Shown piece after piece: positions 35,545 through 43,101 of a DNA stretch of 64,000 nt (position 1 is the stretch's first letter; each line of letters starts with the position of its first letter). The position numbers and the translations under genes were made by a program. The notes beneath the pieces are model-generated. The model saw nothing but the letters and a program-made list of their open reading frames with translations, searched no databases and was not told the origin of the DNA. This DNA is from CAUZIZ01 sp965218775 (GTDB lineage Bacteria; Acidobacteriota; UBA6911; RPQK01; JAJDTT01), in the NCBI GenBank assembly GCA_965218775.1, contig CBDCLS010000005.1, positions 1,178,001 through 1,242,000 on the forward strand, given 5' to 3'.

Positions 35545-35549
35545 CCAAA
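35524..35549 (+). repeat. Left terminal inverted repeat of the IS1595-family element
   Basis: 26 bases starting GGGAATTATATACGG and ending TTTTAGCCAAA, perfectly complementary to 41993-42018. It carries the TAG stop codon (35542-35544) that ends the interrupted kinase fragment. Confidence 0.95.
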
Positions 35550-35558
35550 GGCTAAGGC

Positions 35559-35732
35559 TTACGCCTTGTCCTTCCTAGCGCCAGAATCGGGTTTGAGAAA
35601 ATCCCAATCCTTCTTAGGCGGGGCTTGCATACAGGCCCTGGCAATGTTCTCAGGAGTGTCTGGAATCGGTTCTGGCATGACGAGCACTTGAGGCCGTCCC
35701 CGCTTGTTCTTTGGATTCTTATTTTGCTCCAT
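35559..35732 (-). CDS. Small hydrophilic protein, unknown function
   Basis: 57 residues from the ATG at 35732, which follows a good ribosome-binding site (aaaggaaggaacg). An upstream in-frame start at 35765 lacks one. The basic N-terminus (NKNPKNKRGRPQ) is followed by PEPIPDTPENIARACMQAPP and KKDWDFLK. The DTPENIA...PPKK pattern resembles small proteins seen on mobile elements, but no function is known to me. Transcribed outward toward the left transposon end. Confidence 0.65.
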   Translation of the reverse strand: MEQNKNPKNKRGRPQVLVMPEPIPDTPENIARACMQAPPKKDWDFLKPDSGARKDKA

Positions 35733-35751
35733 CGTTCCTTCCTTTCTCACA

Positions 35752-35797
35752 GCGAGTTCGCCCAAGAACTCCTGCTACTTACTTATATCCTTTTCGG
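35752..35797. repeat. 46-bp direct repeat inside the transposon, copy 1
   Basis: Ends in GCTACTTACTTATATCCTTT. The matching copy is at 36894-36940, and a shorter relative (TACTTATATCCCTTTTGGGA) lies near 40396. Copies 1 and 3 lie just upstream of minus-strand gene starts, so the reverse complement (AAAGGATATAAGTA) may be a shared promoter-like module. Confidence 0.65.
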
Positions 35798-35956
35798 TTT
35801 CGACACGCTATTGTATCACTCTGCCCAACGACACGGAAAATACAACTTTTGGTTGACAATCGGTTTACTTTCGTGTTGGGTTGAGCAGACAGTAGGGAAA
35901 CAATCGTGATTTCCTTTTAATCCAAAGCATAATTCAAAGACGCGCACAAGGAGGAA

Positions 35957-36394
35957 ATGATGAGGAGTGTGCATGATATTGCGGCGTATATTCTGGACCA
36001 ACGTGGTCCGATGCCTGCCGTGAAGTTGCATAAACTACTGTACTATTCGCAGGCTTGGTCACTCGTCTGGGATGATAGGCTTCTTTTCAAGGCTAGAGTA
36101 GAGGCTTGGCCGCACGGTCCTGTCACTCCCGCCATTTACCGAGAACATCGTTCCAAGTACATCGTCAAAGAATGGCTTCCGGGGGACAAAAATAAACTCG
36201 ACCAGGATGCGGTGGAAACCGTTGATGCGGTACTCGAATATTACGGATCAAGGTCATCGACTTGGCTCAGCAGTCTAACCCACCAAGAGAATCCGTGGCG
36301 CGACGCGCGCGGCAGCTTGCTTCCCGGTCAACACGGTCACTCCGAAATTAAACCCTCTGCGATGGCCGAATATTACTCCAGCCTTATTCTATGA
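35957..36394 (+). CDS. Panacea-domain (DUF4065/SocA-like) protein, probable antitoxin
   Basis: The 145-residue protein matches the Panacea domain: VHDIAAYILDQRG, VKLHKLLYYSQAWSL, WPHGPVTPAIYREH and the C-terminal WRDARG segment. Panacea proteins are known to neutralise many unrelated toxins encoded next to them (PanAT toxin-antitoxin systems); others are phage-borne. A ribosome-binding site (aaggaggaa) precedes the ATG. Its TGA stop overlaps the ATG of the next gene (ATGA), the usual antitoxin-toxin arrangement. Confidence 0.88.
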   Translation: MMRSVHDIAAYILDQRGPMPAVKLHKLLYYSQAWSLVWDDRLLFKARVEAWPHGPVTPAIYREHRSKYIVKEWLPGDKNKLDQDAVETVDAVLEYYGSRSSTWLSSLTHQENPWRDARGSLLPGQHGHSEIKPSAMAEYYSSLIL

Positions 36395-36846
36395 TTCCCC
36401 CTAAACGGGGAAAGAATCCGAGAAAATCAAGAGACATCCAACTGCCGGAAAGGGACAAGTTCCCTCGGTCCGCTGATCCAGGAACCTCCTTCCTTAAAAA
36501 GCCCTCCTGGGGTTTCTCTCTACTCGATATGAATGGACCCTATGGGTGGAGAACCGCCAACAAAGGTGACTTTGTCCGTGTGTTTGAGCATCTACGCAAC
36601 ATGGAAAAGTTGAAGCTTAGCGAGATCTTGGGCGAACGCCATCGTGGAAACCACCAAGTTCGACCAAATCAACTGAGTTCAAAAGCGCAGCATCGACTAA
36701 AGAAACTTGGGATGGCTCCTGATAAGCTGATCTCTCTGCGCCTTGACGGATCGACTCGAATCTGGTTGATCCAGGAGGGATTGGTCCTGTCGTTGCTCTG
36801 GTGGGATCCTTACCACCTCGTGTGGCCGAGCGGTAAAACAAAATAG
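36391..36846 (+). CDS. Candidate toxin partner of the Panacea antitoxin
   Basis: The 151-residue protein overlaps the Panacea gene by 4 bases. The N-terminus is basic and low-complexity (MIPPKRGKNPRKSRD). The remainder has features I associate with a small uncharacterised family: FVRVFEHLRNMEKLKLSEI, a paired-histidine-free linker, LSSKAQHRLKKLGM, SLRLDGSTRIWLI and LLWWDPYHLVWPS. No enzymatic motif is certain. The toxin role is inferred only from position and overlap; it could instead be an accessory protein. Confidence 0.6.
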   Translation: MIPPKRGKNPRKSRDIQLPERDKFPRSADPGTSFLKKPSWGFSLLDMNGPYGWRTANKGDFVRVFEHLRNMEKLKLSEILGERHRGNHQVRPNQLSSKAQHRLKKLGMAPDKLISLRLDGSTRIWLIQEGLVLSLLWWDPYHLVWPSGKTK

Positions 36847-36893
36847 GCCAAAAAGTCGGCCTTGCCTAAAAACCCGCTTCTGCCCATAAACTC

Positions 36894-36940
36894 GGGAGTT
36901 TGCCTAAAAACTCCTACTGCTTACTTATATCCTTTTGGGA
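36894..36940. repeat. 46-bp direct repeat inside the transposon, copy 2
   Basis: Shares GAGTTTGCCTAAAAACTCCT-like and GCTTACTTATATCCTTTTGG stretches with 35752-35797. No minus-strand gene starts beside this copy, so it may be a relic of gene duplication or deletion within the element. Confidence 0.65.
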
Positions 36941-37109
36941 GAATAGCACAAAGCTATGAGGATCTTTAGCCAAGGGGATGGAGGGAAAGCGGTTGCGGTA
37001 TCGGGACTTGATCGCCTGAGCTTAGTTACTCTCTGGCTTCAACGGTTAGATTTTCAATCTCCAGCAGCCTCTAAGCCAACTTGGGATCGGATTAAACGGC
37101 CAAACCTCT

Positions 37110-37868
37110 TTAGCTTCCGGGTTTTTCGATCTTCGGAACTTCTGTGCCTGCTTTGCCACTTAAGAGTTCTGCATATTCACTGATGTGCTTTTCAAGACCA
37201 GCGATGTTGTCCCTATGCTCGTCAAGCTCTCTTTCTCCGAGCAGTCGCGCAACCGCGCCATTCTCGCTTTTTTCAAGCACAGCTACTTCGATTGGATCCT
37301 TGATGCCGCCAGGATTTAGGTCAACGACATGCTGCAACGTCCAGACCGTTGCGAAAACACCATCACTGAGCGTGGGTGGCTTGTCGTCCTTCCAAAAAAC
37401 TCGGCGTTGTAGTCCGAGAAACGGGTCACAAATCGCTTGCCCGCTTCCCATTGAAACGTACCACAAGTGTGCTGTCTTGAGTTCGGGCTGAAAATTGCCA
37501 GTCTGAAATTCGCATAACTCATATTTTTTGTTGGGAGAAAAGGCTAGCAGTGCTCCAAAGTTAAGTGGATAGGGAGCATTCGTAGACTGAAAATCCTTCA
37601 TTCCCAATTCACACAGCTCTTTTCCGATGGAGACGGCTGGCTTTCGACGATTCTGGGAATTCGTAAAATAATTCTCTGCAATTGAAGAGAATCGCTGACC
37701 CAGTCCAATCGCACCCGTACCTGCAAGAATAACGTGGCCATCAGAAAGGATTTCGACCTTTTTACACTTCTGCTCAATTGTGGGTTGTTGACCAGCAACG
37801 AAAGTCGCCGAACTATCTGAACCAATTACAATACCATCCTGACAGAGAATACCAATCAGGATAGTCAT
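37110..37868 (-). CDS. Proteasome-beta-like Ntn hydrolase
   Basis: 252 residues from the ATG at 37868, which overlaps the upstream gene's TGA (ATGA). After removal of Met the N-terminus is TILIGILCQDGIVIGSDSSA. Counting from this Thr gives Thr1, Asp17 and Lys33 (in EQKCKK), exactly the catalytic positions of proteasome beta subunits. There is a following glycine-rich GTGAIGLGQRF segment. The C-terminal tail (after about residue 200) is charged and helical. It may form a peptidase ring or act as a self-activating hydrolase; no alpha subunit, ATPase or Pup gene is near. Confidence 0.8.
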   Translation of the reverse strand: MTILIGILCQDGIVIGSDSSATFVAGQQPTIEQKCKKVEILSDGHVILAGTGAIGLGQRFSSIAENYFTNSQNRRKPAVSIGKELCELGMKDFQSTNAPYPLNFGALLAFSPNKKYELCEFQTGNFQPELKTAHLWYVSMGSGQAICDPFLGLQRRVFWKDDKPPTLSDGVFATVWTLQHVVDLNPGGIKDPIEVAVLEKSENGAVARLLGERELDEHRDNIAGLEKHISEYAELLSGKAGTEVPKIEKPGS

Positions 37869-38296
37869 CCGAAAACACTGTTGACCCTCATGGCCGGATA
37901 CTTCTTGTAGATTGCCGAAACCAGCTGAGTAAACGAAAGGCTCTGCACCCAATCGGAATAGATCTTAATAGCGTCTTGAACCCATGGGTCCAGTTTATTT
38001 AGTTCTCGTTCACCAGCAGCCTGTCCATCCTCAGTCGTCTTGAAACTCGACCATTGTTGACCAAAAACGGGCACAAGTTCGACGTGTCCAGAATCCACAA
38101 GCGCATCAAGGCAACTATAAATATCTCCGTCGAATGGACCGTAGTTGTACGGCCTGAAGTTGAAAAACTTCCTCCCTAAACCCTCCTCTAGTTCTTCGTC
38201 GATCAGAAACATCAATTTCTGCATCTGAACAGGCGTGAAGGGGGAGCAGTGCGCAGGAGCCATTGCCACCAAAATCATCTCTCTACTTTCTTCCAT
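37865..38296 (-). CDS. YwgA/Panacea-like small protein, coupled to the Ntn hydrolase
   Basis: The 143-residue protein has the winged-helix-like pattern of YwgA and distant Panacea proteins: FTPVQMQKLMFLIDEELEEG, FNFRPYNYGPFDGDIYSCLD, LVDSGHVELVP, then FKTTEDGQAAGE and a helical C-terminus. The stop codon TGA overlaps the ATG of the proteasome-like gene. By analogy with Panacea antitoxins it may control or neutralise its partner, but this is inference. Confidence 0.65.
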   Translation of the reverse strand: MEESREMILVAMAPAHCSPFTPVQMQKLMFLIDEELEEGLGRKFFNFRPYNYGPFDGDIYSCLDALVDSGHVELVPVFGQQWSSFKTTEDGQAAGERELNKLDPWVQDAIKIYSDWVQSLSFTQLVSAIYKKYPAMRVNSVFG

Positions 38297-38557
38297 ACCA
38301 CCTCCTATTCAGGATTTTTTGCCATTATAGGAATTCTGATCTCCCTACATTTAAAGTGTACCATGTGCTACTGGCTAGATCGCGGCAATACTCTACTACA
38401 GTATTGTTCCCGCAACCAGCGGACACTCAATAGATCGATCAGGCCCACAGCGAAGATGCGAGGTAGAAGACCGCACCCACTTTAGGTATGATTGCCAAAG
38501 GAGGAAACGAGATGAAGGATGCCAAGCCATACGTCTCCACGCAGCTTACACCATCTT

Positions 38558-39967
38558 TCACTCCACCCCGGCCAAAGGCACAGCTGGCAGGGCCACCAGA
38601 TTGCCGCTCACGATCTCCAGGGCCAACACGGTAATGCGGCCACCGGGAGGGTCCGTCTGAACGATTAAAGTGTTCGCAGGTCCGATGTCGGGGAAATACT
38701 CATCGACAAATCTAGCTATTTTCCCTTGCGCCGAAATCGTCTTGTAAAGCGCCCTTTCCCCCATTTTCAACACCACGGTCAGGTCTTTGTCATCGGCGTT
38801 GTAGACAGCCAGTCCAGTTCGATCAGCCTCGCTACTGACGGGAACCAAGAAGGCACCGCCCACTGGAGCCGATTGCACTGAAGTAGCTGAACCGCCGCTG
38901 TGCCTGAAGCGCAAGAAACCAGCCAGTTTTTCAGTAGACGAAACCACCACACCACCGGTTTCGACATCCTCTTCTCCTTCAGGCAACTCCCACTCCGTCA
39001 TGCCCAACTCCGACAAGGCGACCCGCTCTCCAGTGATCCGTGGCATCCCGTTCGCGCTAAACACCTCTGCAACGGCTTCCGCCTCTCTCTGCAACGGGTT
39101 CAACAACACGAGGTCCGTCCTCCACCCACCTCCAACAGCGGAGTGGGCGAAGTTCAAGTAGTAGGTGGGAAATACCCAGTCTACAAAGTAGGACGTCCGA
39201 GTCCACTGTCCCATGTAAACGACTGTTTGTGGAAACGGATCGCGTGTAACCTGCGAGAGTACCCCCACCTGAGCCCACCCAGTTGGCGTCTGGACCAACA
39301 GAGGACCGCCGCTGTCCCCCTGGCCGGTAGCTCTACCTTCCTCCCCCGCGCACAGGATCTTTTCGTGGATTCTCGGTGGCCCCGGCTTCTTCCCTTGGCT
39401 ACGCAGTTCATCCAAAACCCGCCTACAGTCCTCATGTGTATAAATCGGTATGTCGGTCACTTTCTGTAGTGTTCCTGGAAGCGTGCCTCCACCGCCTGAC
39501 CTATGAGTACTTCCCCAACCGACAGCCACGCCCGAGATTGCACCGCTTGGGGCGTATTGGAGTTCCTCTTCTAAAGTCAGAATGCGAACAGGTCGGATGG
39601 AGACGGCGGATTCCAGTTGGAGAATGGCAATGTCATTCACTTGGCTGGAGTATTCTGGGTGCAGTATCGTGCGGGCTACTTGATGGCGCGGCTTCAATGC
39701 GCGAGTGTCCCCAAACCCCACGGAGATATCGGAATAACCGCTCACGCAGTGTCCGGCTGTCAGTACTTTATCCAGTGCGATCAGAGAACCGGTGCATCCT
39801 ACTTGAGACCCGCTGTAGATGATCTTCGCCACGAAGGGGAATTCATCAAGGGTGGTGTTTTCTCCTCCGACAATGTGCTTGGGCGGTATCTGGCCTATTT
39901 GATCCTGCCCCATGGCAAAGGTGGACAACAGCAGAGCACACAGTAGAATGCTTCGATGAATCAACAT
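38558..39967 (-). CDS. Secreted trypsin-like serine protease (S1 family)
   Basis: The 469-residue protein has a Sec signal peptide (ILLCALLLSTFAMG). A chymotrypsin-fold domain begins at the activation-site-like HIVGGENTTLDEFPFVA. The triad is His in VLTAGHCVSG, Asp in SSQVNDIAILQL and Ser in GQGDSGGPLLV. About residue 265 a second domain starts (FAHSAVGGGWRTDLVLLNP), a beta-rich module common at the C-terminus of exported acidobacterial proteins. It is an unusual passenger for an insertion element. The role is unknown; host-derived cargo is likely. Confidence 0.9.
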   Translation of the reverse strand: MLIHRSILLCALLLSTFAMGQDQIGQIPPKHIVGGENTTLDEFPFVAKIIYSGSQVGCTGSLIALDKVLTAGHCVSGYSDISVGFGDTRALKPRHQVARTILHPEYSSQVNDIAILQLESAVSIRPVRILTLEEELQYAPSGAISGVAVGWGSTHRSGGGGTLPGTLQKVTDIPIYTHEDCRRVLDELRSQGKKPGPPRIHEKILCAGEEGRATGQGDSGGPLLVQTPTGWAQVGVLSQVTRDPFPQTVVYMGQWTRTSYFVDWVFPTYYLNFAHSAVGGGWRTDLVLLNPLQREAEAVAEVFSANGMPRITGERVALSELGMTEWELPEGEEDVETGGVVVSSTEKLAGFLRFRHSGGSATSVQSAPVGGAFLVPVSSEADRTGLAVYNADDKDLTVVLKMGERALYKTISAQGKIARFVDEYFPDIGPANTLIVQTDPPGGRITVLALEIVSGNLVALPAVPLAGVE

Positions 39968-40018
39968 GATTGTTACTCCTTCCTCGGCTCCGACACATAA
40001 AGGTGTCGGGCCGTAGCA

Positions 40019-40372
40019 TCATTGGCATCGTCCTAAGACGGCTACGATGAAAAAGAACAAGATGATCCCTACGAGAACCCCTCCAAAAACACGGAGCAGA
40101 CTAAACGGCGCATCCTCCAAGCCAAATAGTTCTTTTAGCTCTTCCGCTGCCTTCTCTTGTTTTCTCTGCTCTTCGGTGAGCAAGATCCACTGGTGCCCGC
40201 AAGCCAAGCACGTCACATATATTTTCCGACTGCCGATAAAACCTGCCAGAAGGCCGACTCCGCCTGTGACCGCCGCTCCGACAATCGCCTTGCCAACGCC
40301 GAACCCTTTCGGGTTTGCGCTGAATTGATCGCTCCCGCATTTCGGACAGAGAGCCCGCTTCGGAGATTCCAT
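40019..40372 (-). CDS. Zinc-ribbon membrane protein
   Basis: The 117-residue protein has a zinc ribbon made of ALCPKCGSDQF and VTCLACGHQW, separated by a Gly/Ala-rich hydrophobic segment (IVGAAVTGGVGLLAGFIG), and a C-terminal transmembrane helix (LVGIILFFFIVAVLG). A ribosome-binding site (gaggaaagg) precedes the ATG at 40372. The function is unknown. Confidence 0.7.
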   Translation of the reverse strand: MESPKRALCPKCGSDQFSANPKGFGVGKAIVGAAVTGGVGLLAGFIGSRKIYVTCLACGHQWILLTEEQRKQEKAAEELKELFGLEDAPFSLLRVFGGVLVGIILFFFIVAVLGRCQ

Positions 40373-40648
40373 ACCTTTCCTCGTACTTTCCTCATACTTA
40401 TATCCCTTTTGGGATGTAGGTCATTGGACCGGACGTAGGTGCCGGGCCATTTGTAAGCAGCACGTAGGTACGTGAAGTCCCTGCCTGTTCGCCCAAGCAC
40501 GAGGGAGCTACCCTGTGCCCGTTCATAGGGGTTGTTGTATTCGGCAGGTAGCCCGACAGAAGCGGGACACCTACGTACTCGCTTACAGAGGAAATTCTAG
40601 CAGGGATGGGGTGTGGAGTATATACTGTTGGAAACGGAAGGAGAGGTA

Positions 40649-40948
40649 ATGGCTAAAGAGGGCTTCGACAAGCTAACTCTTTCTGAATTACGGAGAAAAG
40701 TTGACGTAGTTCATCGGTTGGCCAACCTACAGGAGATGATCGAAGTTCAGGGTGATCAAGAGGACCTAGCTCTGGTATTTCCTGCTCGTGGGGGAAGGGA
40801 GGGCATTTGTGCTCTTTTGTGTGATCGTCTAGTGCTCCTAAAGCTTGTTCGAGAGATTCAATTGCATTTCGGATTAACCGTCGAGGATCGGATTCTTGCG
40901 ACTCTCGAACGGATGGAACGTCTTTTTGAACAGCGGAAGAATTCATAG
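40649..40948 (+). CDS. Small helical protein, plus-strand alternative
   Basis: 99 residues from the ATG at 40649 with a strong ribosome-binding site (ggaaggagagg). The sequence is mostly amphipathic helix (LSELRRKVDVVHRLANLQEM, TVEDRILATLERMERLFEQ). It almost entirely overlaps an opposite-strand frame with an equally good start (40653-40952); I cannot tell which is real. Confidence 0.4.
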   Translation: MAKEGFDKLTLSELRRKVDVVHRLANLQEMIEVQGDQEDLALVFPARGGREGICALLCDRLVLLKLVREIQLHFGLTVEDRILATLERMERLFEQRKNS

Positions 40949-40952
40949 TCAT
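40653..40952 (-). CDS. Small protein, minus-strand alternative
   Basis: 99 residues with AGGAG four bases before the ATG at 40952. Contains LIRNAIESLEQALGAL, a Cys-Pro-Pro segment (HKCPPFPHEQE) and WPTDELRQLFSVIQKEL. It would be the gene after the transposase on the same strand. See the opposite-strand alternative at 40649-40948. Confidence 0.4.
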   Translation of the reverse strand: MTMNSSAVQKDVPSVRESQESDPRRLIRNAIESLEQALGALDDHTKEHKCPPFPHEQEIPELGPLDHPELRSSPVGWPTDELRQLFSVIQKELACRSPL

Positions 40953-41002
40953 TTTCTCCTATTACCACAAAGGTTCTTCCCCCGTGGCTCGTTTAGAATT
41001 TT

Positions 41003-41944
41003 CTAGGCGATCAAGTCCTTGTAGCGCAGCCGCTTGCCGTTCATCCCCCGCGCCATGGTCTGCATCTGGTCGATGGTATCTAGCGGTCGGAGGTTGTGAC
41101 GGCCAGCGAATTCATCTACGTATTTCTGCAAGTGCTTGGGGCTCATCCTGTGGAAAGTGCCGTAATACCCGCGCTTGAGCAGAGCCCAAAAAGACTCTAT
41201 CCCGTTAGTGTGGGCCTGATCGCTTACATACTCACCGACACTGTGTTTGACTGTCTTATGCTCAAAGGCCGCTTGGAGTCCGTCATAGCCGCTGTGATCG
41301 TCGGTATAGACGGTTGAACCTTCGGCCACGTTTCCATAGACGAATCCTTGCAGGTTCTCTTGATCCGTACTCCCCACAACCTCTGCTGAAACCCGATTCG
41401 TTTCTCGGTTCTTGGCACCGGCTACGGCGGTTTTACCCACGGCTCCACGGCCAGCGTTGAGCTTCTTCTTGGAGTGCTTGTTTCGCTCTTTGCCGCCAAT
41501 GAAGGTTTCGTCAATCTCCACCGTCCCTGTGAATGGGTGCTGGTGATCGTTCCACGTCTCTCGGATTCGGTGAGCCAGAAACCAAGCCGACTTCTGGGTG
41601 ATTTCCAGATCCCTGTGGAGCTTCATGCTGGAGGTTCCCTTGATGCCGGTCGCTAACAGATAATAGGCGATGGCCCAAGTCTGGAGTCCGAGATTGGAAC
41701 TGTGCATTAAGGTTCCTGTCTTCACTGAGAAGTGCTTGCGGCAATCTTTGCATCGGTAAGGTTGAGGCTTCCTAGACTTCACCACGGATACCTTCAACGA
41801 CCCGCACTTAGGGCAACATACACCATGAGGCCAGCGTTGTTCGGTGAACCATCTTTCGGCTGTTTCATCATTGGGGAACATCTTGAACAAACTCTTCAAT
41901 GACAATCCCTTGCGGTGGCTTTTTCCAGGTGCCTTATGAGCCAT
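41003..41944 (-). CDS. IS1595-family transposase (ISXO2-like DDE)
   Basis: 313 residues from the ATG at 41944, preceded by AAGGAG; the longer frame starts at a TTG. The N-terminal zinc ribbon is CCPKCGS...YRCKDCRKHFSV. The catalytic core has VEIDETFIGGKE, VYTDDHSGYDG and TNGIESFWALLKRGYYG, matching IS1595/ISXO2-type DDE transposases. The frame is intact. It reads inward from the right end of the element. Confidence 0.95.
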   Translation of the reverse strand: MAHKAPGKSHRKGLSLKSLFKMFPNDETAERWFTEQRWPHGVCCPKCGSLKVSVVKSRKPQPYRCKDCRKHFSVKTGTLMHSSNLGLQTWAIAYYLLATGIKGTSSMKLHRDLEITQKSAWFLAHRIRETWNDHQHPFTGTVEIDETFIGGKERNKHSKKKLNAGRGAVGKTAVAGAKNRETNRVSAEVVGSTDQENLQGFVYGNVAEGSTVYTDDHSGYDGLQAAFEHKTVKHSVGEYVSDQAHTNGIESFWALLKRGYYGTFHRMSPKHLQKYVDEFAGRHNLRPLDTIDQMQTMARGMNGKRLRYKDLIA

Positions 41945-41992
41945 ACTCAATCTCCTTATTTATTGAGTATTTTAGCCCATAGGTATGACGTT

Positions 41993-42018
41993 TTTGGCTA
42001 AAACCGTATATAATTCCC
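41993..42018 (-). repeat. Right terminal inverted repeat of the IS1595-family element
   Basis: Perfect 26-base reverse complement of 35524-35549, ending ATATAATTCCC. It abuts the right target-duplication copy tttgggaa. Confidence 0.95.
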
Positions 42019-43097
42019 TTTGGGAAGTGTGGAAGGTCAACTTCATCTGGGCTTCGATTACCCACTTTGCTGGAGCCTGCCTTGGCGCCGTTATCTTCAT
42101 CTGTTTCAAGAGCATCCAGTTATACTCCATCGCCGTCGCCGTCCCTATCATCGCGCTTGTGTACTACGCCTACAGAATGAACCAGGACCGGATTCAGCGC
42201 ACTCAGGACTACCTGGACGAAGTCCGCTTGATTCTGGCCGAGAAGTTGGAGGCGGAAAAGGAGCTACAGAAGGCAAAAGACGGACTGGAGCTCCGGGTGC
42301 AGGCCCGAACCTCGCAACTGCGGACGGCGAACCAGCTGCTACTGGTTGAGGTCAACGAGCGAAAGCGAGCGGAGGAACGTCTCGCGGTTACCCTGACCAG
42401 TATTGGCGATGGTGTCATCACGACAGACACCGAAGGCCGGGTCGTGCTGATGAACAGAGTAGCGGAAGAAATCACCGGCTGGACCCACCCCGAATCCAGT
42501 GGACGCCAGTTAGACGAGGTTTTCTGTGTCTTTGAGGACCAATCCGGAAAATCGGGAGAGAATCCTGCCGAGGTCGTACTGCGAACTGGAAAAACTTTCA
42601 AGCATCAGGCCAAGGGGGACATAGTCCTTACCCGTGACGGCTCGGAGATTCGGATCTCCAACAGCGCTGCTCCCATTCTCGACGAGAAGGGCGAAATGTT
42701 GGGTGTCGTCCTTGTGTTCCGCGACATCACTGCCCAAATGAGAATGGAAGAGGAGATCATGAAGGGGCAGAAGATGGAGTCCCTGGGTGTCCTGGCAGGA
42801 GGAATCGCCCACGACTTCAACAACATTCTTTCGGGTGTCCTTCTCAAGGCGCAACTTGCGCAGAGAGCCATGAAACAGGGAAAGGATCCCTCTAGATTCC
42901 TGGGCAGTATCGAAGACGCCACCCATACGGCAACCGGTTTGACTCAGCAGCTACTGACCTTTGCCAAAGGAGGGGAGCCGATCAGAAGCACCATTTCAGT
43001 GAAACAACTGGTAGAGGAATCGGCAACCTTCGCCTTGAGGGGCTCCAGAACGATCTGCGAGTTCGACATTTACGGTTCTCAGTGGAACCCAGGCTAG
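42019..43097 (+). pseudogene. Hybrid histidine kinase, middle part (last helices, PAS, HisKA)
   Basis: Continues the kinase gene cut by the transposon. Two further hydrophobic helices come first (ITHFAGACLGAVIFICF, IAVAVPIIALVYYAY), then a coiled coil and a PAS domain (TSIGDGVITTDTEGRVVLMN ... VLVFRDITAQ). The HisKA phospho-acceptor is GVLAGGIAHDFNNILSG. The frame ends early at 43097 (after CEFDIYGSQWNPG). Local translation could begin at an ATG in the transposon end (41985), giving a frame of 370 codons. Confidence 0.85.
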
Positions 43098-43101
43098 CTT
43101 T

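Larger units (their letters stand above)
35524..42018. mobile_element. 6,495-bp IS1595-family transposon with passenger genes
   Basis: The ends are 26-bp perfect inverted repeats (35524-35549 and 41993-42018; outermost bases GGGAATTATATACGG). They are flanked by an 8-bp target duplication, tttgggaa, at 35516-35523 and 42019-42026. An 8-bp duplication is typical of the IS1595 family, and the transposase at the right end is of that family. The passengers are a small PENIA-type protein, a Panacea/toxin-like pair, a YwgA-like/Ntn-hydrolase pair, a secreted trypsin, a zinc-ribbon membrane protein and one small gene. The element interrupts a histidine kinase gene. Confidence 0.92.

Noticed and set aside
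36956..37183. 75-codon plus-strand frame inside the transposon
   Set aside because: It overlaps the 3' end of the Ntn hydrolase on the other strand and lacks recognisable features.
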